From Pseudomonas fluorescens (GTDB taxonomy: Bacteria > Pseudomonadota > Gammaproteobacteria > Pseudomonadales > Pseudomonadaceae), in assembly GCF_005938625.1 (NCBI RefSeq), contig NZ_VCNJ01000022.1, positions 1 through 64,000 on the forward strand: 64,000 nucleotides of DNA, read 5' to 3'. Below are positions 53,650 to 63,128 of the stretch, piece by piece. The stretch's first letter is position 1. Every line of letters begins with the position of its first letter. A program made the translations under genes and the position numbers. The notes beneath the pieces were generated by a model. The model was not told the origin of the DNA and did not search any database. It was given only the letters and a program-made list of their open reading frames with translations.

Positions 53650-54907
53650 CGAAGCGTCCGAGCAGCGGCGCCGTCATCGCGGCCGGTTTGGCCAGCAACA
53701 ATTGCGCAGTGCCGATGGTGCGTTCGAGGAAACCGCCCTCGCAGTAACACAGGTAAAACTCCCACAGACGCAGGAAGTAATCGTCGTAACCCAGCTCGCT
53801 CAAACGGCCATGGGCGCGGCGAAAGTTCTCATGCCACAGGCGCAGGGTCTTGGCGTAATGCAGGCCGAAATCTTCCATGTGCAGCAGGTTCATGTCGGTG
53901 TCGCGGCTGACCACTTCGAGCATTTTCTGCACGCAGGGCAGGGCACCGCCGGGGAATATGTAACGCTGGATAAAATCGACGCCGCGCTTGGCTTGTTCGT
54001 AGCGTTGTTCGCGAATGGTGATCGCCTGGATCAGCATCAGGCCGTTACTCTTGAGCAGGTGCGCACATTGTTTGAAGTAGGTTGGCAGGAAGCGGTGACC
54101 GACGGCTTCGATCATTTCGATCGACACCAGTTTGTCGTATTCGCCGGTCAGGTCGCGGTAGTCCTTGAGCAGCAGCGTGACCTTATCCTGCAAACCCAGT
54201 TGTTCGATGCGTTGCGCGGTAAACGCGTACTGCTCTTTCGATAGGGTCGTGGTGGTTACGCGGCAACCGTAATTTTGTGCGGCGTAGAGCGCCATGCTGC
54301 CCCAACCGGTGCCAATCTCCAGCAAATGGTCGCCGGGTTGCAGCGCGAGTTTCTGGCAGATCCGCTCCAGCTTGTTCAGCTGCGCCTGTTCGAGGCTGTC
54401 TTCTGGCGTAAGGAACTGCGCCGCCGAATACATCATGGTCGGATCGAGAAACTGCTCGAACAGATCGTTGCCGAGGTCATAGTGCGCGGCGATGTTTTTC
54501 TGCGAACCCTTGCGCGTATTGCGGTTGAGCCAGTGCAGACCTTGCACCAACGGCCGGCCGAGGCGTGCCAGGCCGCCCTCCATGGCATCGAGCACGTCCA
54601 GATTGCTGACGAACACGCGCACCACAGCGGTCAGATCAGGCGAACTCCAATAACCGTGAATAAAGGCCTCGCCGGCACCAATCGAACCGTTGCCGGCGAC
54701 CATGCCCCAGACGGCCGAGTCGAGCACATTGATTTCCCCGAGCAAGGCACTGCCCGGCGTGCCGAACATCAGCCGTTCGCCATCCTCGATCACCAACAGT
54801 TGCCCGTGTTTGAGCTGCGCCAATTGGCGCAACACGCCACGACGCAGCAGCGAACCGGTCAAACCGTTGGTGCTGAACCGACTGACCGACAGACTAGAGG
54901 ATTTCAT
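53642..54907 (-). CDS. Cyclopropane-fatty-acid-synthase-like methyltransferase
   Basis: A 421-residue SAM-dependent enzyme related to Cfa. The N-terminal region is typical of Cfa-like proteins. The SAM site is HLLEIGTGWGSMALYAAQNY near residue 185, and the catalytic-domain block LVSIEMIEAVGHRFLPTYFK lies near 245. It methylates the double bonds of unsaturated phospholipid acyl chains. ATG 54907 has AAGGAG 7 nt upstream; the longer frame to 54970 is less likely. It overlaps DUF1365 by 14 nt and DUF2878 by 8 nt. In this gene context the product may be a methylated or furan-type acyl chain instead of simple cyclopropane; that is inference. Confidence 0.92.
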   Translation of the reverse strand: MKSSSLSVSRFSTNGLTGSLLRRGVLRQLAQLKHGQLLVIEDGERLMFGTPGSALLGEINVLDSAVWGMVAGNGSIGAGEAFIHGYWSSPDLTAVVRVFVSNLDVLDAMEGGLARLGRPLVQGLHWLNRNTRKGSQKNIAAHYDLGNDLFEQFLDPTMMYSAAQFLTPEDSLEQAQLNKLERICQKLALQPGDHLLEIGTGWGSMALYAAQNYGCRVTTTTLSKEQYAFTAQRIEQLGLQDKVTLLLKDYRDLTGEYDKLVSIEMIEAVGHRFLPTYFKQCAHLLKSNGLMLIQAITIREQRYEQAKRGVDFIQRYIFPGGALPCVQKMLEVVSRDTDMNLLHMEDFGLHYAKTLRLWHENFRRAHGRLSELGYDDYFLRLWEFYLCYCEGGFLERTIGTAQLLLAKPAAMTAPLLGRFDA

Positions 54908-55709
54908 GGCGGTGCTCCTTGGGAGGCACAGTGGCGGTTTGAAAACTGCCGTCGGCAGCCTGATGAGCAAAGAGCGGTGCGCGTTTGAGCAGCAGTCGCA
55001 GCGCCTGCCAATAAATCGCCAAGGCAGTTTTCGCGGTCATCCACGGAAAACGCCGCAGGTAACGGTGCAGGCTGCGACGATCAAGACTTTCGCGTTGCAG
55101 ATTGAGGGTAGCGTCGAACAATTTGTGCTCGCCTTGCCAGTCGGCCATGTGCACGCCTAGGGTTTGCGCGGCGGGACTGAAACTCATACGGTATTCGAGA
55201 TCGCGCGGCAAAAACGGAGAAACGTGAAAGGCCTTGGCCACGGCGAAGTGCTGATGGAAATCCTGCAGGTCGACGGGCGTACGCGCCGGCAGCACGTAGT
55301 GATAGCGCTCGCGCCACGGCGTGTTGGTGACTTCGCAGACAATCGCCGCCAGTTGTCCGTCGGCTTCATGGCAATAAAAGAAACTCACCGGGTTGAACGA
55401 CAACCCCCAACTGCGCGCCTGGGTCAGCAGGCAGATCGAGCCTTGCGGTTCGTGGCCGATGGCGATGCCGACCTGCTGACGCACTGCATCGATCAGGCGC
55501 ATGCCTCGGCCGGTAAAGCTCTTGAGGTAGTCCGTCTCGCGAAAGGAAAACGGCGCAAAGCGACTGCGCCCGGCCAGCGGCGACATTGCGAGCACGGCGT
55601 CCTGCTCGCTGAGGTCGAGGTAGAGCAAACCGATCCGATAACGGAATTCATGACGGCGCGGCGAGAAGCGCCGATGGCCGATCCAGCCGCTGTACAGGGC
55701 GCTGTTCAT
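54894..55709 (-). CDS. DUF1365 family protein
   Basis: A 271-residue protein that begins MNSALYSGWIGHRRFSPRRH, the DUF1365 signature, with conserved FNPVSFFYCHEADGQ near residue 115 and a C-terminal YWQALRLLLKRAPLFAH. It has no known catalytic motif or signal peptide. DUF1365 genes normally sit with a flavoprotein and a Cfa-like enzyme, as here. ATGA overlap with the flavoprotein (4 nt), 14-nt overlap with Cfa. Role in lipid modification inferred from context. Confidence 0.9.
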   Translation of the reverse strand: MNSALYSGWIGHRRFSPRRHEFRYRIGLLYLDLSEQDAVLAMSPLAGRSRFAPFSFRETDYLKSFTGRGMRLIDAVRQQVGIAIGHEPQGSICLLTQARSWGLSFNPVSFFYCHEADGQLAAIVCEVTNTPWRERYHYVLPARTPVDLQDFHQHFAVAKAFHVSPFLPRDLEYRMSFSPAAQTLGVHMADWQGEHKLFDATLNLQRESLDRRSLHRYLRRFPWMTAKTALAIYWQALRLLLKRAPLFAHQAADGSFQTATVPPKEHRHEIL

Positions 55710-56953
55710 AAGGTTTCCCCGAACGCGGCGGCCACGCGCAAGGCGCTGACGACACCGTCCTCATGGAAACCGTTGGCCCAATAGGCGCCGCAATAATGCG
55801 TGTGCTGCGCGCCATCCAGTTCGCCCCAGCGGTTTTGCGCCGCCACTGCCGCGAGGCTGAATTGCGGATGGGCATAGGTGTAACGGGCAAGCACTTTGTC
55901 CGGGCCGATGCCGGCGCTCTGGTTGAGGCTGACACAGAACGTGGTGTCGCTCTGTATGCCCTGCAGAATGTTCATGTCGTAGGTGACGGCGGCGTGGGTG
56001 TGGCCGGCGCCGCTGAGCCGATAGTTCCAGCTCGCCCACGCCAGTTTTCGCGTCGGCAGCAAACGGCTGTCGGTGTGCAGCACCACTTCGTTGTCGGCGT
56101 AGGGCAGGGCGCCGAGGATCGCGCGTTCGGCTTCGCTCGGGACCGCCAGCAGTTTCAACGCTTGATCGCTGTGGCAGGCGAATACCACCTGGTCGAAATG
56201 CTCAATGCCTGCCGGGCTGTGGATAACTACGCCATGCACGTCGCGATCAACCCGGGTTACCGGGCAATTGAGACGAATCCGCTCCTTGAACGCTGCCGTC
56301 AGCGGCGCGATATAGGCGCTCGAGCCGCCTTCGATAACTTGCCATTGCGGCCGCTCACTGACCGACAACAAGCCATGGTTCTTGAAGAACCGCACAAAAA
56401 ACTGCAGCGGGAAATTGAGCATCTCCGCCATTGGCATCGACCAGATCGCCGAGCCCATCGGCACGATGTAATGCAGGATGAAACGCTCGCCGTAACCGCC
56501 GGCCTTGAGGTATTCGTCGAGGGTGGTGTCGGCGGCGATGCGCAGTTCGACGAGGTCGCGCTGGGCTTCTTTGTTGAAGCGCAGAATGTCGCGCAACATG
56601 CCCCAGAACCCGGGCGAAAACAGGTTGCTACGCTGGGCGAACAGGCTGTTGAGGTTATTGCCGTTGTATTCCAGGCCGGTGTCCGGGTCGGTGACTGAGA
56701 AACTCATTTCCGTCGGCTTGAACGCGACGCCGAGCTGGCCGAGCAGGCGGATGAAATTCGGGTAGGTCCAGTCGTTGAAGACGATGAAACCGGTGTCCAC
56801 AGCGTACTGACGTCCTGCGACCGTGACGTCGACCGTGTGCGTGTGGCCACCGATCCAGTCGCTGGCCTCGAACACCGTAACGTCATGGCGGCGATTGAGC
56901 AGGTAGGCGCAGGTCAGCCCGGCGATGCCGCTGCCGACGATGGCGATTTTCAT
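55706..56953 (-). CDS. FAD-dependent oxidoreductase (amine-oxidase-like)
   Basis: A 415-residue flavoprotein. The dinucleotide-binding motif AIVGSGIAGLTCAYLLNRR is at residues 4-22. Family segments VFEASDWIGGHTHTVDV and VDTGFIVFNDWTYPNF follow. It resembles flavin amine oxidases and phytoene-desaturase-type enzymes; in this cluster it may oxidise an acyl chain. ATG 56953 overlaps the SDR stop by 4 nt (ATGA) and is preferred over the upstream frame, which lies inside the SDR gene. Confidence 0.92.
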   Translation of the reverse strand: MKIAIVGSGIAGLTCAYLLNRRHDVTVFEASDWIGGHTHTVDVTVAGRQYAVDTGFIVFNDWTYPNFIRLLGQLGVAFKPTEMSFSVTDPDTGLEYNGNNLNSLFAQRSNLFSPGFWGMLRDILRFNKEAQRDLVELRIAADTTLDEYLKAGGYGERFILHYIVPMGSAIWSMPMAEMLNFPLQFFVRFFKNHGLLSVSERPQWQVIEGGSSAYIAPLTAAFKERIRLNCPVTRVDRDVHGVVIHSPAGIEHFDQVVFACHSDQALKLLAVPSEAERAILGALPYADNEVVLHTDSRLLPTRKLAWASWNYRLSGAGHTHAAVTYDMNILQGIQSDTTFCVSLNQSAGIGPDKVLARYTYAHPQFSLAAVAAQNRWGELDGAQHTHYCGAYWANGFHEDGVVSALRVAAAFGETL

Positions 56954-57732
56954 GTCGGATCCGTCAGCGGTGGGGACTTGCGCACCATGCGCTTGCCGAT
57001 TGCCAGTTGTACCCTGGACGGAAGTTTCGATAGCGGCCACAGCGCGGCCATGAACAGCGCCGGAAAGGCGATTTCCAATGGCCGGTCCTTGAGCTTGGCG
57101 AAGATGTGCCGCGCGGCTTTATCCACAGGCCAGCTCAAAGGCATGGGGAAATCATTCTTGGCGGTCAGCGGTGTTTCGACAAAACCCGGGCTGACCACGG
57201 TGACTTCAATGCCTTCGTCGGCCAGATCGATGCGCAATGACTCGAACAGGTAGCGCAAACCGGCCTTCGACGCGCCATAGGCTTCGGCGCGGGGCAGCGG
57301 CAGGTAGGTGACCGAACTGGCCACGCCGATCAGGTGCGGCGCGGTGCCTTTACGCAGCAGCGGCAGCGCGGCCTCGATGCAATAACTGCTGGCGAGCAGG
57401 TTGGTGCGCACCACGTGCTCGATGATCGAGGAATCGAACTGCTTGGCATCGACGTATTCGCAGGTGCCCGCGTTGAGAATTACCGAGTCCAGCGAACCCC
57501 AGTCCTCGGCGATCTGCTCACCGATTTCGCGCACTGTCTGACTGTTCGTCAGATCCCCCGGCACTACTAAAACCTGCCCTGGATAGCGTTGCGACAAGAC
57601 CTTGAGCGGTGCGATCTGACGGGAACTGACCGCCAGATGCGCACCGGTTTTCAGAATTTCCTCAGCCAGGGCCGCGCCGATGCCACTGCTGGCCCCGGTC
57701 AACCAATAACGCCGTGGAGGTGTACGACTCAT
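56950..57732 (-). CDS. Short-chain dehydrogenase/reductase
   Basis: A 260-residue SDR. Cofactor motif WLTGASSGIGAALAEEILKT near residues 9-28, NAGTCEYV near 88, and the catalytic Ser/Tyr-Lys with YGASKAGLRYLFES near 153. It reduces or oxidises an unknown alcohol/ketone with NAD(P)(H). Overlaps the NTF2-like gene upstream and the flavoprotein downstream by 4 nt each. Confidence 0.93.
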   Translation of the reverse strand: MSRTPPRRYWLTGASSGIGAALAEEILKTGAHLAVSSRQIAPLKVLSQRYPGQVLVVPGDLTNSQTVREIGEQIAEDWGSLDSVILNAGTCEYVDAKQFDSSIIEHVVRTNLLASSYCIEAALPLLRKGTAPHLIGVASSVTYLPLPRAEAYGASKAGLRYLFESLRIDLADEGIEVTVVSPGFVETPLTAKNDFPMPLSWPVDKAARHIFAKLKDRPLEIAFPALFMAALWPLSKLPSRVQLAIGKRMVRKSPPLTDPT

Positions 57733-58151
57733 CCCATTCTCCTTTTCAGCCAGGCAATGACCCGGCCCAATACTGGCAAGTGTTCATACAGCAGCGCCCC
57801 GGCATCGAAGTAATCCCGGTGGCGATAAACCTTGTCACGCCAGAGCAGGTGCGAGCAGCCGCTGACGCGTATCAAACGACCACCCGCCAGGCGCGGATGG
57901 CGATAACTCATGACCCATCGCAAGTAACCTTCGCAGTCGCCGATCTGGTCGAAACCATGAAAGTCGAAACGCAGTTCGCTGACGTTGGCGTATAGCTCGC
58001 CGAAATAGTCGCGTAGTTGTGCCAGCCCCTGCACTTCGTGCAGCGGATCGGTGAAATGAATGTCATCGCTGTACAGCTCGCCCAGGCTTTGCAGGTTGTC
58101 TTTGTTCAACGCTGAAAATTGCCGGGCGAAGCGGCGCAGGAATTCACTCAT
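57729..58151 (-). CDS. NTF2-like (SnoaL-type) protein
   Basis: A 140-residue protein of the nuclear transport factor 2-like fold (SEFLRRFARQFSALNKDNLQ, SDDIHFTDPLHEVQGLAQLR). Such proteins bind small hydrophobic ligands or catalyse isomerisations. Three possible starts lie in a row (GTG 58157, ATG 58154, ATG 58151); ATG 58151 is best spaced from AGGAGG. It overlaps phrB by 8 nt and the SDR by 4 nt. Function unknown. Confidence 0.88.
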   Translation of the reverse strand: MSEFLRRFARQFSALNKDNLQSLGELYSDDIHFTDPLHEVQGLAQLRDYFGELYANVSELRFDFHGFDQIGDCEGYLRWVMSYRHPRLAGGRLIRVSGCSHLLWRDKVYRHRDYFDAGALLYEHLPVLGRVIAWLKRRMG

Positions 58152-59589
58152 CATCACCTCCTGAAGACGTACGCGAAGGCAGATTCTTGAAGGCCGCCAA
58201 CGCGCGCTGACGCGAGGTGCTGAGGTTGACGATCGGCGACGGATAGTCCGCAGCGCCGAACAAGCCGCCGAGGTTGGCCGGGTTGTGCACTTCCTTTTTA
58301 TTGAGGTTGGCCAGTTCCGGCAGCCAGTGCTTGATGAACAGGCCTTCGCTGTCGAATTTTTCCGACTGGCTCAGCGGGTTGAAGATGCGGAAATACGGCG
58401 CCGAATCGGTGCCCGTCGACGAACTCCATTGCCAGCCACCGTTGTTCGCCGCCAGATCGCCATCAATCAGGTGGCGCATGAAAAAGCGTTCGCCTTCGCG
58501 CCAGTCGATCAACAGGTTTTTGGTCAGGAACATCGCCACGACCATGCGCAGGCGATTGTGCATCCAGCCGGTTTCGAGCAATTGGCGCATCGCTGCGTCG
58601 ATGATCGGCAGACCGGTGCGTGCCTCTTGCCACGCGGCGAGATCCTCCGGCGCATCACGCCAGGCTAACGCTTCGGTTTCCGGGCGGAAAGCGCGATGCG
58701 TTGAGACCCGTGGGTAGCCGACCAGAATGTGCTTGTAGAACTCGCGCCACAGCAGTTCATTGATCCAGGTGACGGCACCGACCTTGCCGCTTTCGAATTC
58801 GCCCTGATTACTTTGCAGGGCGGCATGCAGACACTGGCGCGGCGAAATTACGCCCGCTGCCAGATACGCCGAGAGCTGACTGGTGCCAGGTTTGGCCGGA
58901 AAATCACGTTCGCTTTGGTAGTAGTCGATCTGCACGTCGGTGAAGGTGTCGAGGCGGCGCCGGGCTTCCTGTTCACCGGCCGGCCACAGATCGCGCAAGG
59001 ATTGGCTCGGTGTGGCGAAGCCTTTGACGGAGTCGGGAATCGGGTCGCTGTCGATGGCAAGTTTTGCCTGTTTTCCGGGGGCCTTGACCAACGCCGGCAT
59101 CGAGCGATGCAGGCGTTCGTAACAGACTTTGCGGAACTGGCTGAACACCTTGAAGTAACTCTCGGTCTTGGTCAGAACACTGCCGGGTTTGAACAGCAAC
59201 TGGTCGAGATAGCTGTGAAAGGTGATGCCCTCGGCCTTCAGTGTTTCGGCCACCGCTGCATCGCGACGGCTTTCATGGACGCCATATTCCTCATTGACGT
59301 GAACCGCCGCTATCTTCAGCTGCTGGCAGAGCTTGAGCAGTTCTGCCGGGGCCTGATCCCAATGGGTTGCAGTGCGAATCAGCAACGGGATGTGGAGTTT
59401 TCCGAGGGCTGAGCTCAACTCCCGCAGGTTACGCAACCAAAAGTCGACCTTACACGCTGCATCGTCATGCTCAAGCCATTGCTGCGGGCTCAACAGAAAT
59501 ACGGCGACCGTCGGGCCGCGCGCGGCGGCGGCCGCGAGGGCAGTGTTGTCATGTTGGCGCAAGTCGCTGCGCAGCCAGATCAATTGCAT
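58144..59589 (-). CDS. phrB: Deoxyribodipyrimidine photolyase
   Basis: A 481-residue DNA photolyase that uses blue light and FADH- to split cyclobutane pyrimidine dimers. It starts MQLIWLRSDLRQHDNTALAA. FAD-domain segments include LLWREFYKHILVGYP near residue 285 and NNGGWQWSSSTGTDSAPYFR near 385. The ATG at 59589 is used; an in-frame ATG at 59610, which overlaps the regulator's stop (TAATG), is possible. It lies directly after the LitR-like regulator and before the lipid-modifying genes in the same overlapping run. Confidence 0.95.
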   Translation of the reverse strand: MQLIWLRSDLRQHDNTALAAAAARGPTVAVFLLSPQQWLEHDDAACKVDFWLRNLRELSSALGKLHIPLLIRTATHWDQAPAELLKLCQQLKIAAVHVNEEYGVHESRRDAAVAETLKAEGITFHSYLDQLLFKPGSVLTKTESYFKVFSQFRKVCYERLHRSMPALVKAPGKQAKLAIDSDPIPDSVKGFATPSQSLRDLWPAGEQEARRRLDTFTDVQIDYYQSERDFPAKPGTSQLSAYLAAGVISPRQCLHAALQSNQGEFESGKVGAVTWINELLWREFYKHILVGYPRVSTHRAFRPETEALAWRDAPEDLAAWQEARTGLPIIDAAMRQLLETGWMHNRLRMVVAMFLTKNLLIDWREGERFFMRHLIDGDLAANNGGWQWSSSTGTDSAPYFRIFNPLSQSEKFDSEGLFIKHWLPELANLNKKEVHNPANLGGLFGAADYPSPIVNLSTSRQRALAAFKNLPSRTSSGGDDE

Positions 59590-59609
59590 GTCGGAACTCA
59601 CTGCGTCCA

Positions 59610-60551
59610 TTAAATCAGCCCGCGCTGAACGAGTACCTGGTGCGCGAGCAGCGCGTCTTCAGCCAGGAACACATCGGCCATCTCGGAAGTTCTTACGGAC
59701 AACTCGGCGTGGTGGATGCATACCGTTGGTCCGACCAGCATTTTTGTACAACTGACTCCATTGAGTAGCTTGGGCAACTGCGCAAGGTTCATGGCTTTGC
59801 TGGAATACAGCAGTACGCCACGGGCTTGCAGATGTTCGACCGCCAGCGCCAATTCGGCCGCCGGCAGCGGCCAGTCAAATACTTGCACCGGACAATCAGC
59901 GCTACTGATCAGCCACGCGCACAGCCACAGGTGAGGTTCCAGTGGCAGGTCGGAATGATTGATCAATAACAGCGGTGCGCCATGTAACTGACGATTGTTA
60001 TGGTAGATGCGTGTGCCGAATTTGCTGCGTAACCACGAATAAAAGAACACCCGTTCCATCTGCGCGCCGAACTGGCCCTGCCAACGCTGCTCCAGTTCCG
60101 CCAGCAGCGGCATCAACAATTGCTCGCACAAGGTGCGTGGCGGGTAGAGCGCCATGGCCTGATTGACGCTGTCGTCGAGACTGCGTTCATTGAGCTGCGT
60201 GACGGCTGCAAGCAGGGTTTGGCGCAAGCGCTGCCAGTCATTTTCAACCGACTCGCTGAACGCCTGCGGTGCGTCGAGCAGCGGTTTGACCTGACTGACG
60301 GCAACACCACGGTTGAGCCAGGTAAGGATGGTCAGAATTTGCTGCACATGTTCGGCCGAATACAGCCGGTGCCCCTTGGGCGTGCGTTGCGGGACGACCA
60401 GCCCGTAGCGGCGTTCCCACGCGCGCAGGGTGATCGCGTTGACGCCGGTCTGCCGGGCGACTTCGCGGATCGGCAGCCAGCCCTCGTCGAGGGCTTTCTT
60501 AAAATCCGCGCCAAGGTCTTCCTGGGCGCTGGTATCGAGTTTGTCGTTCAT
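59610..60551 (-). CDS. litR: MerR-family regulator, LitR/CarH-like, without cobalamin motif
   Basis: A 313-residue regulator with a MerR HTH at about residues 26-70 (LPIREVARQTGVNAITLRAW, then RRYGLVVPQRTPKGHRLYS) and a C-terminal domain with the LitR/CarH helical and Rossmann-like layout. The cobalamin-binding ExxxDxHxxG/H motif of light-sensing members is not present. It therefore fits the class II LitR type, which I recall from P. putida as regulating light-induced genes such as a photolyase. It is next to phrB and overlaps the DUF523 gene by 1 nt (TAATG), so it probably regulates its own operon. Repeated TGTACA operators (61534-61606, 62979-63002) are candidate targets. Confidence 0.85.
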   Translation of the reverse strand: MNDKLDTSAQEDLGADFKKALDEGWLPIREVARQTGVNAITLRAWERRYGLVVPQRTPKGHRLYSAEHVQQILTILTWLNRGVAVSQVKPLLDAPQAFSESVENDWQRLRQTLLAAVTQLNERSLDDSVNQAMALYPPRTLCEQLLMPLLAELEQRWQGQFGAQMERVFFYSWLRSKFGTRIYHNNRQLHGAPLLLINHSDLPLEPHLWLCAWLISSADCPVQVFDWPLPAAELALAVEHLQARGVLLYSSKAMNLAQLPKLLNGVSCTKMLVGPTVCIHHAELSVRTSEMADVFLAEDALLAHQVLVQRGLI

Positions 60552-61513
60552 TAGATTGCGTTTCGCAGGCTGAGGTTTTCCGGGTGCGGTTGCAGGTAAA
60601 CCTGTTGCGCGATGTACGAATCCGGATGGAGGCGAAAGTGATGCTTGAGCAGCGTCAACGGCACCACCAGCGGCACGATGCCTTGGCGGTACTGGCCGAT
60701 GACGTGTTGCATTTCCTGTTTGTCTTCGGCGCTGATTACCTGTTTCAGATAACCGCTGATGTGCAGCAGCACGTTGCAGTGCGTGCCGCGGGTGGCGCAT
60801 TTTTTCAGCGCCGCCATCAGTTCGCTGAAGTAGCGCGGGCCGAGTTCGGTGGGATCGCTGTGGGCCATGTTGCCCAACAGTTTGCCCAGCGCCTTGTATT
60901 GCAGCGGGTTGTGCGCCATCAGCAAATATTTGTAGCGCGAATGGAATTCGGTGAGAGCGCGCCGGCTCAGGCCATTGGCGAGGACTTGTTGCCATTCGCT
61001 GTAGGCGAACACACGGGTGATGAAATTCTCGCGCAGCACCGGATCGTTGAGGCGCCCGGCTTCTTCCACCGGCAGATCCGGATGACGGGCGCAGAACGCC
61101 TGGGCGTAGATCCCGCGCCCGCCGCCGTTCACCGGGGCACCGTTGGCGTGGTAGACCTTGACCCGTTCCAGACCGCAGGACGGCGACTGCTGCATGAAGA
61201 TGTAGCCGCAGAGGTCATCGAGTTCGGCGGCCATTTTCTCGCCGTACTCAGCCAGTGGCTGGGTGACGTTGATCGCCCGGTTCACCGTGCCGACCGCTTG
61301 TGGATGTTCGGCCTCGCCGACGAGGCGGATCGGTTCGCGAGGAATGCCCAGGCCGATTGCGACCTCCGGACACACCGGGACGAAATCGAAATGCTCGGTG
61401 AGGGTGCGGCTGCACAGTCGTGATTCCTTGTGCCCACCGTTGTAGCGCACCTCGGCACCCAGCAGACAGGCGCTGATGGCGATTTTTGGCTTGGCTACGC
61501 AAGGATCAGACAT
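60551..61513 (-). CDS. DUF523 and DUF1722 domain protein
   Basis: A 320-residue two-domain protein: an N-terminal DUF523 part (KIAISACLLGAEVRYNGGHK, with Cys-containing segments such as MQQSPSCGLERVKVYHANGA) and a C-terminal DUF1722 part (ALTEFHSRYKYLLMAHNPLQ). ATG 61513 has GAGGTG 4 nt upstream; the frame upstream is not needed. First gene of the photolyase operon, downstream of TGTACA operator sites. Function unknown; it is regularly found next to photolyase genes. Confidence 0.9.
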   Translation of the reverse strand: MSDPCVAKPKIAISACLLGAEVRYNGGHKESRLCSRTLTEHFDFVPVCPEVAIGLGIPREPIRLVGEAEHPQAVGTVNRAINVTQPLAEYGEKMAAELDDLCGYIFMQQSPSCGLERVKVYHANGAPVNGGGRGIYAQAFCARHPDLPVEEAGRLNDPVLRENFITRVFAYSEWQQVLANGLSRRALTEFHSRYKYLLMAHNPLQYKALGKLLGNMAHSDPTELGPRYFSELMAALKKCATRGTHCNVLLHISGYLKQVISAEDKQEMQHVIGQYRQGIVPLVVPLTLLKHHFRLHPDSYIAQQVYLQPHPENLSLRNAI

Positions 61514-61533
61514 GGGCACCTCGAATCTATACC

Positions 61534-61557
61534 TGTACAGAGGTTGATCTCTGTACA
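61534..61557. promoter_or_regulatory. Candidate LitR operator 1 (TGTACA-N12-TGTACA)
   Basis: Perfect 9-bp inverted repeat TGTACAGAG-N6-CTCTGTACA. The two TGTACA half-sites are 18 bp apart start to start. It lies downstream of the candidate promoter and 21-44 bp before the DUF523 start codon. Confidence 0.65.
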
Positions 61558-61566
61558 ACTTTGCTC

Positions 61567-61594
61567 AGCATAGATTCATGGGTGTACAAGTCAA
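61567..61594 (-). promoter_or_regulatory. Candidate sigma-70 promoter of the DUF523-litR-phrB operon
   Basis: On the minus strand, -35 TTGACT (61589-61594), 16-bp spacer and -10 TATGCT (61567-61572). The spacer contains one TGTACA half-site (61583-61588), so an operator-bound MerR protein would sit on the promoter. Confidence 0.6.
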
Positions 61595-61606
61595 ATTATT
61601 TGTATA
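61583..61606. promoter_or_regulatory. Candidate LitR operator 2 (TGTACA-N12-TGTATA)
   Basis: TGTACA at 61583 and TGTATA at 61601, again 18 bp apart. On the minus strand it reads AAGTTATAC-N13-TGTACA, the same arrangement as in front of the flavoprotein gene at 62979-63002. Confidence 0.65.
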
Positions 61607-61630
61607 ACTTTTTTGGTTTAACGCAGTTCA

Positions 61631-61722
61631 TTGTGGGAGCGAGCTTGCTCGCGAATACGGTCTGTCAGTCAATGCATCTGTTGAATGTTAATCCGCATTC
61701 GCGAGCAAGCTCGCTCCCACAA
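61631..61722. repeat. REP doublet, family B
   Basis: Inverted arms at 61631-61656 and 61697-61722 (GTGGGAGCGAGCTTGCTCGCGAA) with a 40-nt spacer. The spacer includes CTGTCAGTCAATGCA and TGTTGAATGT, similar to the family B element at 27636, so it is a REPIN of the same unit. It lies between the Trp-rich gene and the DUF523 promoter. Confidence 0.9.
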
Positions 61723-61732
61723 TGGTCGGTGG

Positions 61733-63006
<1,274 letters not shown>

Positions 63007-63128
63007 CTAGCGTTCTCGTTCTGACAGCTTGGCCTATGGTTAAACAATAGAGCCTGCCCGATAGAAAAGATCCCTGCTTATAAAAATAGACTAGTGATCC
63101 GGGTTAAACGCCACGCGAGGAAGATGTC

